Shown in pieces: positions 47,067 through 58,971 of a DNA stretch of 64,000 nucleotides. Source of the DNA: Telopea speciosissima (taxonomy: Eukaryota > Streptophyta > Magnoliopsida > Proteales > Proteaceae); assembly GCF_018873765.1 (NCBI RefSeq), contig NC_057924.1, positions 2,108,001-2,172,000 of the forward strand, given 5' to 3'. The position numbers were made by a program, and so were the translations under genes. Below the pieces are notes generated by a model. That model was not told the DNA's origin, did no database searches, and saw nothing but the letters and a program-made list of their open reading frames with translations. Each line of letters opens with the position of its first letter. Within the stretch, counting starts at the first letter, position 1.

Positions 47067-48142
47067 GGAGGTTTAGGGCCGTTTATTTATCGATAAGTTT
47101 GCGTCTCGTGGATAGGTCTTTTGTCGTTTGATCCATGGACTGACCGAATGATCTCGACCCCTTGGCCTTTGGGGAGGCCTGGGAGCCCTTCCGCATGTGG
47201 TCGGTGTGAGAACCAAGAACCCTCCCCGATGTCTCTACTCTGGTTCGATCCAAAGCCCTCCCTCAACCGCTCCGGTCTGAACCAATTGACCCAAGCCTTG
47301 CTAAGTTAGGATAGTTAACTTTGGCCCCAATTTTTTTGGGAAGAACTCGCCATTGAGGCCAATGTAGGGGGACTCTCTCACACCACACCAATTAAATGCA
47401 AGTGAAAAATATAACGGGTAAAAATTTTTCACACAGCCAATAGTATGGTTTTATTATTTTCTCTCTTCTTTTTTGATCATATTAAAAATAATAGTAATAA
47501 CTAAAAGGGAGAGGGTTTTTTGCCTGGCATGATGGCTTCTGCACTAGCATGGGTTCAATCACAGTGCACACGGAATCCCAATTAGGGAGGGATTTTTGCA
47601 TTCATGGGATGCGAGGTGGTTTTTTCACATACTTATGTGTCTGTGCGCAGGTGCCACGCTATCAGGCAAAGTTCTTTTACTCTTCCCTAATTAAAACGAA
47701 GAACTACTGTGAAACATTGAACCAATCAAGCATAGCACACTGTGAACATGGTTCAAAGTAAACGGAATTGGGCTCTATGGATTCTGTTCCCAATTCAGCT
47801 AGAATTGATCGAAATCAGCTTGAACCTTAGAAATCAATTATGAATCGGTTGATTCAAATCGATCAAAATTGGTTCAACGAACCAATTCCGATTCCGATTC
47901 CGATTCCTCATACCATGAGTCATGAACCTCATGCAGAAGGACCTTATAGTCCTAAAGTTTGAAGATACAAATATACTAAATAAATTGGGGGATTAAGGTA
48001 TTGTCTGAGGAATTTGCTTATTTATTGTGTTACTTTTGGTAAGGATAACAAATTCTAATGCTTTGAGGGGAGGGGGGGTTGGTCTTACTTATAATCAGGG
48101 AAAGATGACTTGGTTTTGTTTAAAGGGCAACCAAAAATTTTT
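47067..48142. other. Intergenic region upstream of NF-YB
   Basis: No gene seen. The stretch at about 47500-47700 has loosely inverted ends (AGGGAGAGGGTTTTTTGCC against its counterpart near 47660-47690) and may be a decayed MITE. The remainder includes degenerate GATTCCGATTCC repeats near 47880. Confidence 0.5.
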
Positions 48143-50154
48143 GGGAAAATTACATCCGCCTCCCCTGTACTTTGGCCTAATTACACGTTCCTCCCCTTGA
48201 TTTTTCCACCTTACATTTTGACCCCTTATGACTGACGGTGTTAGAGTGCTGTTAGTTAATAATTTGAAAAGACAGTATTACCCTTTACTAACAAATTAAA
48301 ACTGCATTTTCTATTCTACCCTTTTCATCATCTTCAACCTAAAACACCTCTTTCTTTCCTCCTCCACCACCAATACCACCTCCACCACTATTGCCGCTGC
48401 CTCCTCTTCCTCCTCCACCGCCAACACCATCACCACCGTCACCGTGGATGGTGATATACGAGGGTCTAACCTGCCAATGAAACTCAAATTTGATATTAAC
48501 TAATTAATGGCCAAACAGAAAGCTCATATTTAAGGATCCCAAAAATATGGTTTCATGAGAGCTTGCACCAGAAACCGGAAACACCTTCTATAGATCAAAC
48601 TCATTCCATTGTTTCAGATTGGTTGCAGAATGTGGTCTAAGGGGAAAAATAGAGGGCACAAGCAAGTTGCTCCGATTTGCATATGGCTTTGGAAGACCGC
48701 CACCTCCACCGCCGTTTAATTTCTTAAATATAGGTGATTTTTCTCGTCCGCCGTTCTCCTCTGGTATCATTGTAGTAGTCTGATAAAAACAGAGGTCGAA
48801 GAACATGGGCATGAACCTTCACCGTCTGAGGTTGGACCCAGCTGCTGCTGATTTCCAAGCTTCTGTTGGTGCTGGGGTCTAGAGCAATTCCGACTCGTCC
48901 TCGGTCGTCGATTTCAGCCACCACCCACAGAGTTCTCCTAGGAGATTCGATTTTGACCTGAATCTCCCCCCTGCACCGAAAGTTGTTTGATACCTCAATT
49001 TGGGGGTCGCCGGTTCAGATGGGACTTTTTATCCCCAAAAAAAATATTTTTATTTCTTGCTTCTTTAGTTTTGAACATAAAATCGAGAGCGGAATTGTAT
49101 GTAAATGTTTTTTTTTTTTTAATCCAACACTGGTTCTTTTGCAACTGAAAAATCAAAAGTTTCTTCATGTTGTTCGTTACTACAGCCATTGTAACCTTTT
49201 CACTGAAGAGATAGAAAACGCAGAGATGGGAGACTGCGTTTTTCCATGTTGAAATTGCCCTTTGGTTTTTTGCAGGTTGAATGGTTTTAGATGAAGAGAT
49301 AGAAAACGTAGAGATGGGTTTTGAGTCGTAGGAGTGATTTTTTCTTTTTTTAATTTATATTGATTCTCTCTGGGTTTGCGGAGAATTGGTTTACAAGAGA
49401 ACTGAAAACCTAATTCCATAGTGGAGTGTTAAAATCGATAATGCTATCAAGGAGAAAATTTCCAAAAGATATGTGAAGAAGAAGAGAGGGGGCGGGGGGG
49501 AACAGTAGAAAGATTAGGGCTTTGTGATATAGAATCGTAGAATAAGAAACCAGAAGAACCAGCTATCGCGATGACGAAACGATGTTCCCTGATGGATCAT
49601 ATGATTCGAAACCTACGAAACAATGATTCTAACTATCCATGGGAGCCTCAGTAGGGTTTCTGGTTTATAACACCACAAGCTCGAAGGATATATCGGTTGG
49701 TGGAAGGAAGAAGAAGATGATGGAGAAGAAAAGAAAAAGAAGATCAACAGTGGAGGAGAAGGTTCAGCTAGGTTACCTACCGTTAGGGTTTAGTGAAGTG
49801 GAGAGGAAGAGATGGAGGTACTCCATTTTTGTTCTCGCCGGAGTTTGCGGGAGAAGGTCGGGATTGGAGGAGCAGGAAGAGGAGGAAGAAGAAGAAGGGT
49901 AAAAGGGTCTATTTACATGGATCAAAGGTTAGTGTGGGGATTAAATCAAAAGGGTAACTGAGTCATCTCACAAGGATCAGGGTTAGTTTGGGGATTATGC
50001 TATGCCACATCAGCATTTAACAGACGGACAGTAACGACAGGGGTGTAATAGTAGTTATTTTCAAAGTAGAGGGGAGGGATATGTAAGGTGGGAAAATCAA
50101 GGGGAAGAACGTATAATTAGGTCAAAGTACAGGGGAGGCGGATGTAATTTTCCC
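48143..50154. mobile_element. Mutator-like element, 2.0 kb, possibly carrying captured sequence
   Basis: Perfect 9-bp target repeat AAAATTTTT (48134-48142 and 50155-50163). Inverted ends of at least 70 bp, starting GGGAAAATTACATCCGCCTC on both sides, with only a few mismatches. No MUDR transposase is seen. The interior includes CACC/CCTCC-rich DNA (48355-48450), gene-like minus-strand frames at 48588-48960 (with FKKLNGG and VVAEIDDRGRVGIAL), and a plus-strand frame at 49639-49902 with an acidic, Lys-rich composition. Long inverted ends around gene-like filler fit a Pack-MULE, but no donor gene is recognised. Confidence 0.88.
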
Positions 50155-50814
50155 AAAATTTTTTTAATGGTTGGGCTCACCTAGGGCTGACTAGTAGACT
50201 GTTTTAAGTGCTGACACATCCCTTCCTAAAAAAGGATATAAAGACTAAAGACCATGTAACACTAACACCTACTTGCAACTTAAAAATCAAAACTAACACC
50301 TAATAACTTGGTATTATTATTTAGTTATTAACAAAATGACCTAACTATAATACCAATTTAATAATTTTAAGGACCAAACCATAGTCGATGAGAATTTTTG
50401 TTCTGTAGTACCATTTTTTCCTCTTTCTTCGGTATTTTTTTGCCGTTTTCTATTGAGCCAAAGGCCCAATCATGGATTTAAATGACTCGAGTCAACAAAG
50501 CAGGTTTATCTGTGTTTAGATTGTAATTTATTTTGACTTGATTGTAAGGATTCAGATTTTGAGGTAGAGACAGTGTTTATCTTCTCCTGGGTTGGGGTAA
50601 TGGGTTGGGGTAAAGGCGGGTTAGATCCTCTTTTGTATTGTTTTTTTACAATTATTAATAAAATCTCAAGGGTTTCCTCAGATCTCAGATAATATACGAG
50701 TTTAAACAAAAAAAGGATTTAAATCAAGGTATCTGATGTCTTATTGGTTATTGGCAATATCAATATCGATATTGGTATGGATCAATCGTATCAGATTGTA
50801 TCAGACATTCAATA

Positions 50815-50934
50815 GATAACCATCATTTTTTTTAATGTATCGATTATCATACCTGATACATATTGATTAATACTGATAACCATCATTTTTTTTAATGTAT
50901 CGATTATCATACCTGATACATATTGATTAATACA
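50815..50934. repeat. Perfect 60-bp tandem duplication
   Basis: The unit starting GATAACCATCATTTTTTTTA occurs twice back to back (50815-50874 and 50875-50934) without a single difference, including an eight-T run. It is either very recent or an assembly artefact. Confidence 0.9.
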
Positions 50935-51031
50935 CCGATATAGTATTGAGATTTAAAACCGCGAGGCCAAAACAATGATTTGAACACCAACCGTTGGATC
51001 TACAATGATCTAATCACAACCATTCAGTATG

Positions 51032-51067
<36 letters not shown>
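51032..51067. repeat. CT microsatellite
   Basis: Eighteen CT units without interruption. A second CT-rich tract, partly imperfect, lies at 51344-51371. Confidence 0.95.
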
Positions 51068-51071
<4 letters not shown>

Positions 51072-52291
51072 AACTCCTCTCCAGTGCACCCCCGAGCTAG
51101 CCAATGTCCGATGCACCCCCAGAGGCTGACATGTAGCAAAGTTGTTGTTCGAAGGACAAGGATGGATGCATACATCTGAGTGTGGTGCACATGCAATGGA
51201 GAGAAGAATTTCTAACTCGGTAGTGGGCATCCATCCTCGCTATTCAAATGGCACCTCAAACACGTGTTGACCTTTAATGCTACGCCTAACATGTTCCAGC
51301 GCAACCCGGGTTGTAGAGGAGCCGAATCCCTCTCTTTCTTTCTTTCTCTCTCTCTCTCTCTCTCTCTCTCCTCCAACTTTCTATCTTCGACACGAGTTAT
51401 ACCCGACTTTCACGGACGAATCTCTACCTCCTTGCTTTATCGGACGATTCCCGTGATATCTATCTCTGTTGTAGGTTCATACTTCATAGTTTCACACTAG
51501 TTATATATATAGGAGGAGTATTTGGTTAAACCAACCTCACTCACGGATTGCAACCTCTTGGATTCCCACCCGTCCCTTCTTAATTTTTGATGCACGGTTT
51601 TTCTGCGATGGATCAAAAAGTCCCTTTTTTTTTTAATGGTAAAAATAGATGTTTGTGCCGAATCCATCAATCCATATAGTATCGGTCTCGGGATCAATCA
51701 TGACCAATATCAATCCGATATTGATTTAGATCGGTCAAACTCGGTTTGGATCAATAAAAAATTATAAGAATCCAGATTTTCTTGAATTGGGTTTGATTCG
51801 ATAAAAAATATTAAAAATCGATACCGGTGGATTAAAAAAAAACCAAAAATATTTTAAAAAAACCCCAAAAAATGGCAACTGTCGAATCGAATCTGTCAAT
51901 CCAATCGAGTTGACCAATTCAAGGAACAATCTAGAAATACCTTGACAGATCGTTCATGGCTGATACCAATCCGATCTAAGATTATGAACCATGATACTAC
52001 CGATACCTAATCGTGAACATAGTTTCACCAAAGTTGCTAATTTTAGTGTTTTTTTTTATATTTTTTTTATCGTATAATTTGGTATTTCAAATTAAGGAAA
52101 AGGTTCTTGTGCAACTGGTGTAACCTGTAGGGCACACTTTCATCTTTGGGTCTACATCTCTCCTTTTCATATGAAATGTCTTTGTTGCCTCTTTCATCTT
52201 TGTGTCTATATCTTTTCTTTTCGTATGAAATGTCTTTGTTGTCCTCTAACATACGATATCATCTCACCGCATCTCATATGTGGGTTTTTCT

Positions 52292-52928
52292 TAAGGGTGT
52301 CAATTGGAACGGTTTCCGGTATTTGGGACAGGACGGTACCGGTATCGGTATTAAAAGTGTCAATCCTAGTACCGTCCCATTTAGTTAACGGGACCAAACC
52401 TAGATCCCAGTCCTGATTACTAGCGGGACGGGACGGTACCGATTCTTAAACGGTTCTAGACACTGTAGAAAAAGGGAGAAAAAGTTTAATTGTTTCTAAC
52501 AAGGTGGGTTTATTAGTGTTGTGGAATTTTTTCACTATCATGAAATCTAAGTTGTCTACTGTTTTTTATAAAGCAACTTAAATTATGAAATCATAGTTTT
52601 ATTTCTTCAAACTCCCTAAGATCATATGTAATAAACTTCTCATTTTTTTAAATCTAGAGAAGTCTTACAAAATGGAAGAATCCCGTTGTGTTTCCTCTTT
52701 GATTTTTTCAAACAAACTCTATTTATCACACATGTCACACGGTAGTATGGTACAAAGTACGAAGTGCAAAACAAAAGAACCTGGTAGATGTAGTTGGTTG
52801 AGGGAGGAGGGAGTAGCATTGTAGTAGATTCTGTGAGGAAAGACTTCAAGCTACGGCTGTTGACCTGTTGTTCCTCTTCGTATTCAAAAAGCAATTAGTG
52901 AAACCTTAATGAGTCGTAATTCTTATCC

Positions 52929-52961
<33 letters not shown>

Positions 52962-53210
52962 AAGAAAGATCTTATATACTCTTTCTTTTTAAACAGTACT
53001 AGTAGTTTCGATACCATCCGGTACCTAATTGGTATTTCGGTACTGATACCATTGGGAATCCTATTTCAAAACCGTCCTGTCCCATTTATCATTCGATACC
53101 AAAATCACATACCAGTACCATCCCATTTACTAACGGAACGATCCAAAATCGAATTTTAGCGGGATAGTATTGGGACGATTCCCGCTTCCAATCCCAAATT
53201 GACACCCTTA
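52292..53210. mobile_element. hAT non-autonomous element, 919 bp
   Basis: The perfect 8-bp target repeat GTTTTTCT (52284-52291 and 53211-53218) flanks ends TAAGGGTGTCAATTGG and CAAATTGACACCCTTA. The interior is the reverse complement of 24165-25095: shared landmarks are the GGTACCG-rich subterminal blocks, AAAAAGTTTAATT, TCTAACAAGG and the long poly-purine stretch near 52930-52975. No transposase. Confidence 0.92.
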
Positions 53211-53218
53211 GTTTTTCT

Positions 53219-54000
53219 ATCCTTGCTTGCTAAGAAAACCTTCTCCCAGCAACTACACTATTAGACTGGATGTTGATGTCATTTTCTCAAATTTATTTTA
53301 TTTTTATCTCATAAATAATTTTTTTTCTTCTTTGATCCCTTTCCTAGAATTCTAGTTGGGGTGGGGGTGTTCTTGTTTTGGTGCCATGCGAGTGTTCCAC
53401 ACTCCCACTACAAAGTGGAGCATTTTGTCCTTTTGTATTTTTTTCTCAAAGACTTTTCAACTTCTCACCCCGTTTTATAGGAATTTAAAAAATAAAAATA
53501 AAAATTTAATCGAGGGAATAGAGTCATAGACCACCACTTGCAGTCTTGAGAGCGAGGTGGTTGGCCCCATAGCCCATTGGCTCTCAGGTGATGGTCAGGT
53601 GGGTGGTCCCATGCGCTGTCCCAACATACACTCCCCAAAGAACAATGGAAAATTATTCTCTTCAATTCCTTATATCTTGGTGCAATAGTGCTATTATGGA
53701 TGTCCGACACGTAACAGTTCGGACATCCAACAGTCCAAGCTCATTAACTATGTTTGTAAGCTTAGATATGTTTTTGTAAGTTTATTGAATATCATGGACA
53801 CCTCAAAAACTATAAAAATATCAATTTTCCCCCTAACAACTAAGCCAAGCATAGTTAACACCTAAAGTTGAAATGTACATTTTAACCCCTTTAATTATTT
53901 AAATAAAAACTTCTCATTCCACCTTCTATCCTTTTCTTCCCTTTTCATACAAAACAATGAGACGAAAACCAGTAGGAAGGGAGTGTACTTCAGCTGTGAG
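53219..54000. other. Intergenic, no feature seen
   Basis: AT-rich DNA with no ORF above about 85 codons and no recognised repeat ends. Confidence 0.5.
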
Positions 54001-54029
54001 ATCTCTCTCATAAGTCATAAGGGATCCAA

Positions 54030-55017
54030 TCATGGAGAAATTACAGGGTAAGCTTTCTTAATCGTACTCCTCTTGGAAGTAACCAACATCGAACCTAATG
54101 GATCAAGAAATAATGGGAGGGTATTGATTTCTGCAGCTTGAGGTAGCGGAAGAACAGAACCAGACCTGAAGTTCATCAAGTTGGAACCTCCAGTGTCCAG
54201 GCAACTGTTGGGGCTCAGATTAGGGTAAGTAATTAAACCCCTACATTTCAGCTCGAATTGATGGAGTCCCAAAGAAATCAATCCAAGGGTTTAGGGCTAC
54301 TAAAGACGTAGTACAGAATAGACTGACAGAGAAAGAGGTTGTCTCAGCTCCATTTGTGTGCAAACGCTGAGACAATCATTTATGCTGTTGCTTTACGTCA
54401 GGCAGCCAATTCCAACGAAGAATCCATCGGTGAAGACGAAATTGGCAATGGCAAGGAGAAGAGGCCCGACCAAGAAGACAATATCACTTCCAAGATGGGT
54501 ATGATATCTGACGCCTATTGTAGTATATGCTGACGAGAAGATCGCTTGGATTTCGTCGATTCCCCTTTCCTATTTTGGTTGGTTTTGAATATTTTGATTT
54601 CCTGATTTGATTGGTTATAGGGGTGATGTGGATTATTCCAAATTTGGTGGTCTATCCTCTCCTCTTGGGAGAAAAAGAGGTGGTTAGTTTCTAGGTTCTC
54701 TCACACTATACATCATCGTTCTGAATTCTTCAAAAATTGAGTGCAGCGTGGAGCATAATCTCCTACACAGTCCTTTCGTGTCTCCTACGAAGTCTGCCGA
54801 AGCCACTTGTGTTTTCTCCACCTCCAGAGATGCGGCATTGGATTCAGAGAACGGTGCTGCCTTAGCTTCATCATCGTCTTGTAACAGTATCCAAGCGATT
54901 TCTCCCCCAAAGGGGCAAAAAAAAAAAAACTCCATTTTTGCTAAATATATAGTTCAGCATAAATGGTTGTCTCAGCGTTTGCACAGGTCCTGCTGTTCTT
55001 GCTTCTTCCGCCTTTAG
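54030..55017. other. Gene-like patch, unassigned
   Basis: Base composition is closer to coding DNA than in the flanks. Plus-strand frames at 54339-54533 (GEDEIGNGKEKRPDQED, ending near a possible donor AAGATG|GGTATG) and 54748-55017, and minus-strand frames at 54030-54281 and 54684-54935, all look composed like protein. They overlap or lie in conflicting orders, and none has a known domain. It may be a decayed gene or captured fragments. I cannot choose a strand. Confidence 0.25.
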
Positions 55018-55267
55018 GCCATTGACGATGATGTGAATGGTGTTTGTATTTGGAGTTTTAACCTTGAGGGTATTATGGGAAGTGCACCTTGTGGTAAGGG
55101 TACTTTCGCTATTAAAAAATAGTGAACAGTCACTTAAAACCTAACAGAGTGGACTAAGTAGAAATAAAGTCATAATATAAGGAGTGTTTGAAATATTCGA
55201 TAAACTTACTGGGGAAATGACATTGATTATAAACATCCCATTTTTATTTCTGGGAAAAAGATCTTTG

Positions 55268-55408
55268 TCTGGGAGTGTGGCCTACGCCAACACTCCCATG
55301 AGTCTATCTCTCTCTTTTTCATGTGAAAAGATACTTCTACCCCCTAGTTTTAAGGAGGAGAGAGATAGACACATGAGAATGCTGGCGTCGGCCACACTCT
55401 CGGACAGA
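55268..55408. repeat. Inverted repeat, MITE-like
   Basis: Arms of about 50 bp: GGGAGTGTGGCCTACGCCAA on the left pairs with the reverse complement of the stretch near 55384-55408. Both arms contain GTCTATCTCTCTC. A similar degenerate structure lies at 55780-55920. Confidence 0.65.
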
Positions 55409-55514
55409 AAACTAATTCCTTCTATTTTTATTTTTGTTTTTGGGTGGAGGAAGCACAAGAGTCAAAAAAGCAACCTCATCCTGGACTTCGGCCAACATTC
55501 TATTACATGAATTT

Positions 55515-55661
55515 TTATCCTCTCCTGTTACAGTACGGTACAGTAATGCATCGTGCGATGGCTGCAGAGGCCATGTGCACCATATGGGGCTCGTTGTGCC
55601 ACATGGCCTCTGTAGTGCCGCATGATGCAGTACTGCACCATGCTGTAACAGAAGAGGATAA
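55515..55661. repeat. Fold-back element, about 147 bp
   Basis: Nearly the whole segment is palindromic. The left arm begins TTATCCTCTCCTGTTACAG, and the right arm in reverse complement begins TTATCCTCTTCTGTTACAG. Arms of about 70 bp share GCAGAGGCCATGTG-type cores. Related sequence occurs near 43750. It is probably a small MITE, and a transcript would form a long hairpin. Confidence 0.75.
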
Positions 55662-57365
55662 CAGTAGCCACCATCACACCGAGAGATACTCCCCCCCCCC
55701 CCCTCCCCCAAAAAAAAAGAAAGTATTGGCACCATTATCTTGTACATTGAGCCATCTATTTGTTCTTACCTTTTTATATTTAATGTTGGGAGTGCGAAGT
55801 GTATGCTAGCGCCTCTTATGTCTATCTCTCTTCTCCTACAATAGGGAGGCTGATATATCATTTTATAGGAGGGAGGAGAGAGATAAACACAGGGAGGCAT
55901 TAATATGCACTCTCTTAGTATCCTTGGATTTTTAGAGTTTTCTTTGTCATATGATTAATTTTGTATAGGTTAAATTTGAGATGTGAAGAGACTTTCGGTC
56001 TTCCTATCCACCAAACTTAGGCCCGTTTCAATTGCCATGTGGGTTTTACCACAAAAAAAAAAATTGCCATGTGGGGCACACCATATGGATGAAGGTATCG
56101 ATAGCTTATCGGTATTGCCCTTATCTGATACTGATATGGATTGGTATTCGGAGGCATTGGCCACAAAGTAATTCCTTTTTGAATTACAACCTATACAGGC
56201 AAATATCAGTATCAACGGTGACCGATATGACTTACTGTACCAATATCTATAACCCTTTTCCTTTCCTAAGCCGAATCGCTCATTAGATCTGAGAATTTAA
56301 AAGGTACCACCGTGGTCCCTATCCCACCATTTTCTCTCCCCCCCCCCCCTCCCCCTCCCCCTCCCCCAACATCCTCAGTTACTGCAAATTAAATTTCTCC
56401 GCAGTGACAGACCATTCCCAAGAACGTCACCAAACTCACAAAGTCTTGCATCTTCCCAGGAAAACCAAACTCTTCTCTAGCTGCTAGATTAAGGGTTCCA
56501 GACTCTGGATCAATTCAAAATATGCCAGTCCGGAATGTCCAGAATCAAGGTCAATCACGGCCAATTCTGATCCTAATCAGCCAGGGGGGACTATAGGCAA
56601 CAGCAGCATTAGCCCTAGCTGAGTGAATAGTTGAACTATAAACTGTAATAAACCCTTGACATTCATGGCCCTACAACATCACAAGCAGGATATTTCTGAA
56701 TCCTTGTCCAACCAGAAATGGTTACTCAAATCTGGCACTGCCATGAGACAAGCAATCACACAACTTTGTCTTTGATTTATTCAGGAAATCAAAAAGATGA
56801 TCAGAACCCCTACAACAAGTAAAAGGAAAGCGGAAAAAAGATGGCCACAGAGGATGCAAAGCATAAATTACAAGGTAAACAATGACTTCCATGTCACAGC
56901 CAAAAGAGCTACAATATCATCTAAGATGAATGTGACATTGCTTTTTTCTATGCGGTGACAATACAACAGACTCGGGCTAAAACTGTTAAAAGGTCCCTCT
57001 GGCCTACTTGTAACTTAACAGCCACACCAGCTATTTTATCCAGTAGGTTAAATAGGTGGGGCACTTCTTGTAAGATTTCTTTGCCCAAAATGCAGAACTT
57101 TCATATCTAAGACAAAGAAAACAGTTAGAGTTAGGTCGGGTTTTGATTATGACAATATACATTAACCCCACCCTGCGGCAACTATTCATGGAGTTATTGG
57201 GGCCATTTGTTGGGCGATAATTTTCAGGCAAACTCCACTTTTGGGGCTGATTCTGCAGAACAGCAAAGTTACCTGGCTTACTGTATCCATTCAGGTCAGT
57301 TCAATATTGAGAAATAAAATGACTTCGAGGAATCTTTGATCATGCATCCATAACATGTCATCCTC
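55662..57365. other. Intergenic and 3' flank of the DEK gene
   Basis: Contains a C run at 55691-55702, a C-rich run at 56339-56368 and degenerate ATCGGTATT repeats near 56100-56240. The 3' UTR of the minus-strand DEK gene probably ends somewhere in 56750-57660, but no clear polyadenylation site can be fixed. Confidence 0.45.
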
Positions 57366-57367
57366 CC

Positions 57368-57531
57368 TGCCAACTGTGCAGTTCCACCACCACTCATTGC
57401 CTGAAAATACTTCTGTTGCCGGAATTATATGACTACAATAAATTACAGCTGCCAACTGTGCAGTTCCACCACCACTCATTGCCTGAAAATACTACTGCTG
57501 CCGGAATTATATGACTACAATAAATTACAGC
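57368..57531. repeat. 82-bp tandem duplication, two units
   Basis: The unit beginning TGCCAACTGTGCAGTTCCAC occurs at 57368-57449 and 57450-57531 with two or three mismatches. It lies 135-300 bp past the DEK stop codon, so it may be in that gene's 3' UTR. Confidence 0.9.
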
Positions 57532-57665
57532 TGCCAAGCACAACAGACCATCCGTTTATCAATGATAATCAACTGAAATGAAAAAAGTTGGGGTGAGGGA
57601 GGGGGTGTGTGTGCATATATTTGAAAGCAAACCACTGCTCACCTATGTATCTTTCATGTAAACAG

Positions 57666-58940
57666 TCAAACCTCCACCTCTTGACCTGCAGTTGGTTGAT
57701 CTTTTTCATCACCTTCTCCCTCGACATCCTCATTATCTTCCTCCTCGCCAGCTAGTTTTGTAAGCTCTTCTTGGATGAGAAGCTTTATAGCTGACTTTCT
57801 TGACTTGAGATCAATCTTGAAATGCCGAGCTGAAAGCAAGTAGAAGTTGACACCTCAGTGCTATTCAGTGCACTTCACTCATTATCATTAAAATCAAATT
57901 AGAAATCAACTGGAATTTTTTTTTTTTAAAAAAGCACCTACCGAGCATCTTGAGAATGTCAATGAATGTTGCCTAAAAAGTAAAAGCAACAAAAGGGGGA
58001 AAAGAAAAGGAAATTAGTTCTGAATTATAGTCAATAACCAAAACCAAACCAAACCAAACCACCAATTAAACTTCTTTTTCTTTTGGAGGGGGGGGGGGGA
58101 GGGGAGGGAGGGGAGAATAGTGTCCTGGGAAAATAGAGGGATACACAAGTGAAAACTGAGAATGGAATTGAAGTACAAGCTACCCCTGCAGCCGTCGGGA
58201 TGTAGGAGGATAGGAACACCATTGATTAACAAGGGTAAAAGAGGGGATAGGAGGAAGAAGAATCAATTACAGCAAAGGTTAGAATCATTTGATTGTGGGT
58301 AGTAGACGAGCTTTTAGATGCTGCACCACAAACGGACTGTTTGTGTCTGTGAATACCAAAGGAGAGAGGCCAGATGCCCCAACTTCAGAATTTCCTTCAT
58401 TAATGAGTAGAGATGATTACATTAAGCAGCCTACCGTATTGAAGTCGACTTCCTTCAGAATTTGACAGATTGATCTCCTTAGTTCATCTTCACTTGGTCC
58501 GGGTTCTTCCCCTCTGGATTTATCCTTCCCTTTCACTACCTTTTTACCTTCATAAAATTAAGACAATTTTAGGGCATTGTTTTTCCGGATGAATACAGAA
58601 GTTAAAAGACATTTAATCCTCATCATCATCACAACAACTACACCATGTTACTGTCCTTAAAAAAATAAAGGTAGTAGAATGACTTGATTCTCATAACAAA
58701 GTACTGAAAACCATGAATGAAACATTTATTTATATAGATCTTTCAAATGAAATAATGGTTCTCTACCAAAAAGAAAATAATTGCAAGAGAAAACGGTTTT
58801 TCTTTAGCCTGGAAACAAATCCACCAGAACTCTTCCCCTCCCCCCTCCCCACCCCCACCCCGCTTTATTTCCCAGACAAAGCAATCAATTTTTACTTCAT
58901 TGCATAAAAGAAAGACAACAGAGGAGTTTATTCTCTTTTA

Positions 58941-58971
<31 letters not shown>

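Larger units (their letters stand above)
50164..52283. other. Intergenic region with simple repeats
   Basis: No gene seen. It contains an exact 60-bp tandem duplication (50815-50934) and two CT microsatellites (51032-51067, 51344-51371). A TATCGATATTGG-type degenerate repeat lies near 50750-50950 and a similar one near 51680-52010. Confidence 0.6.
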
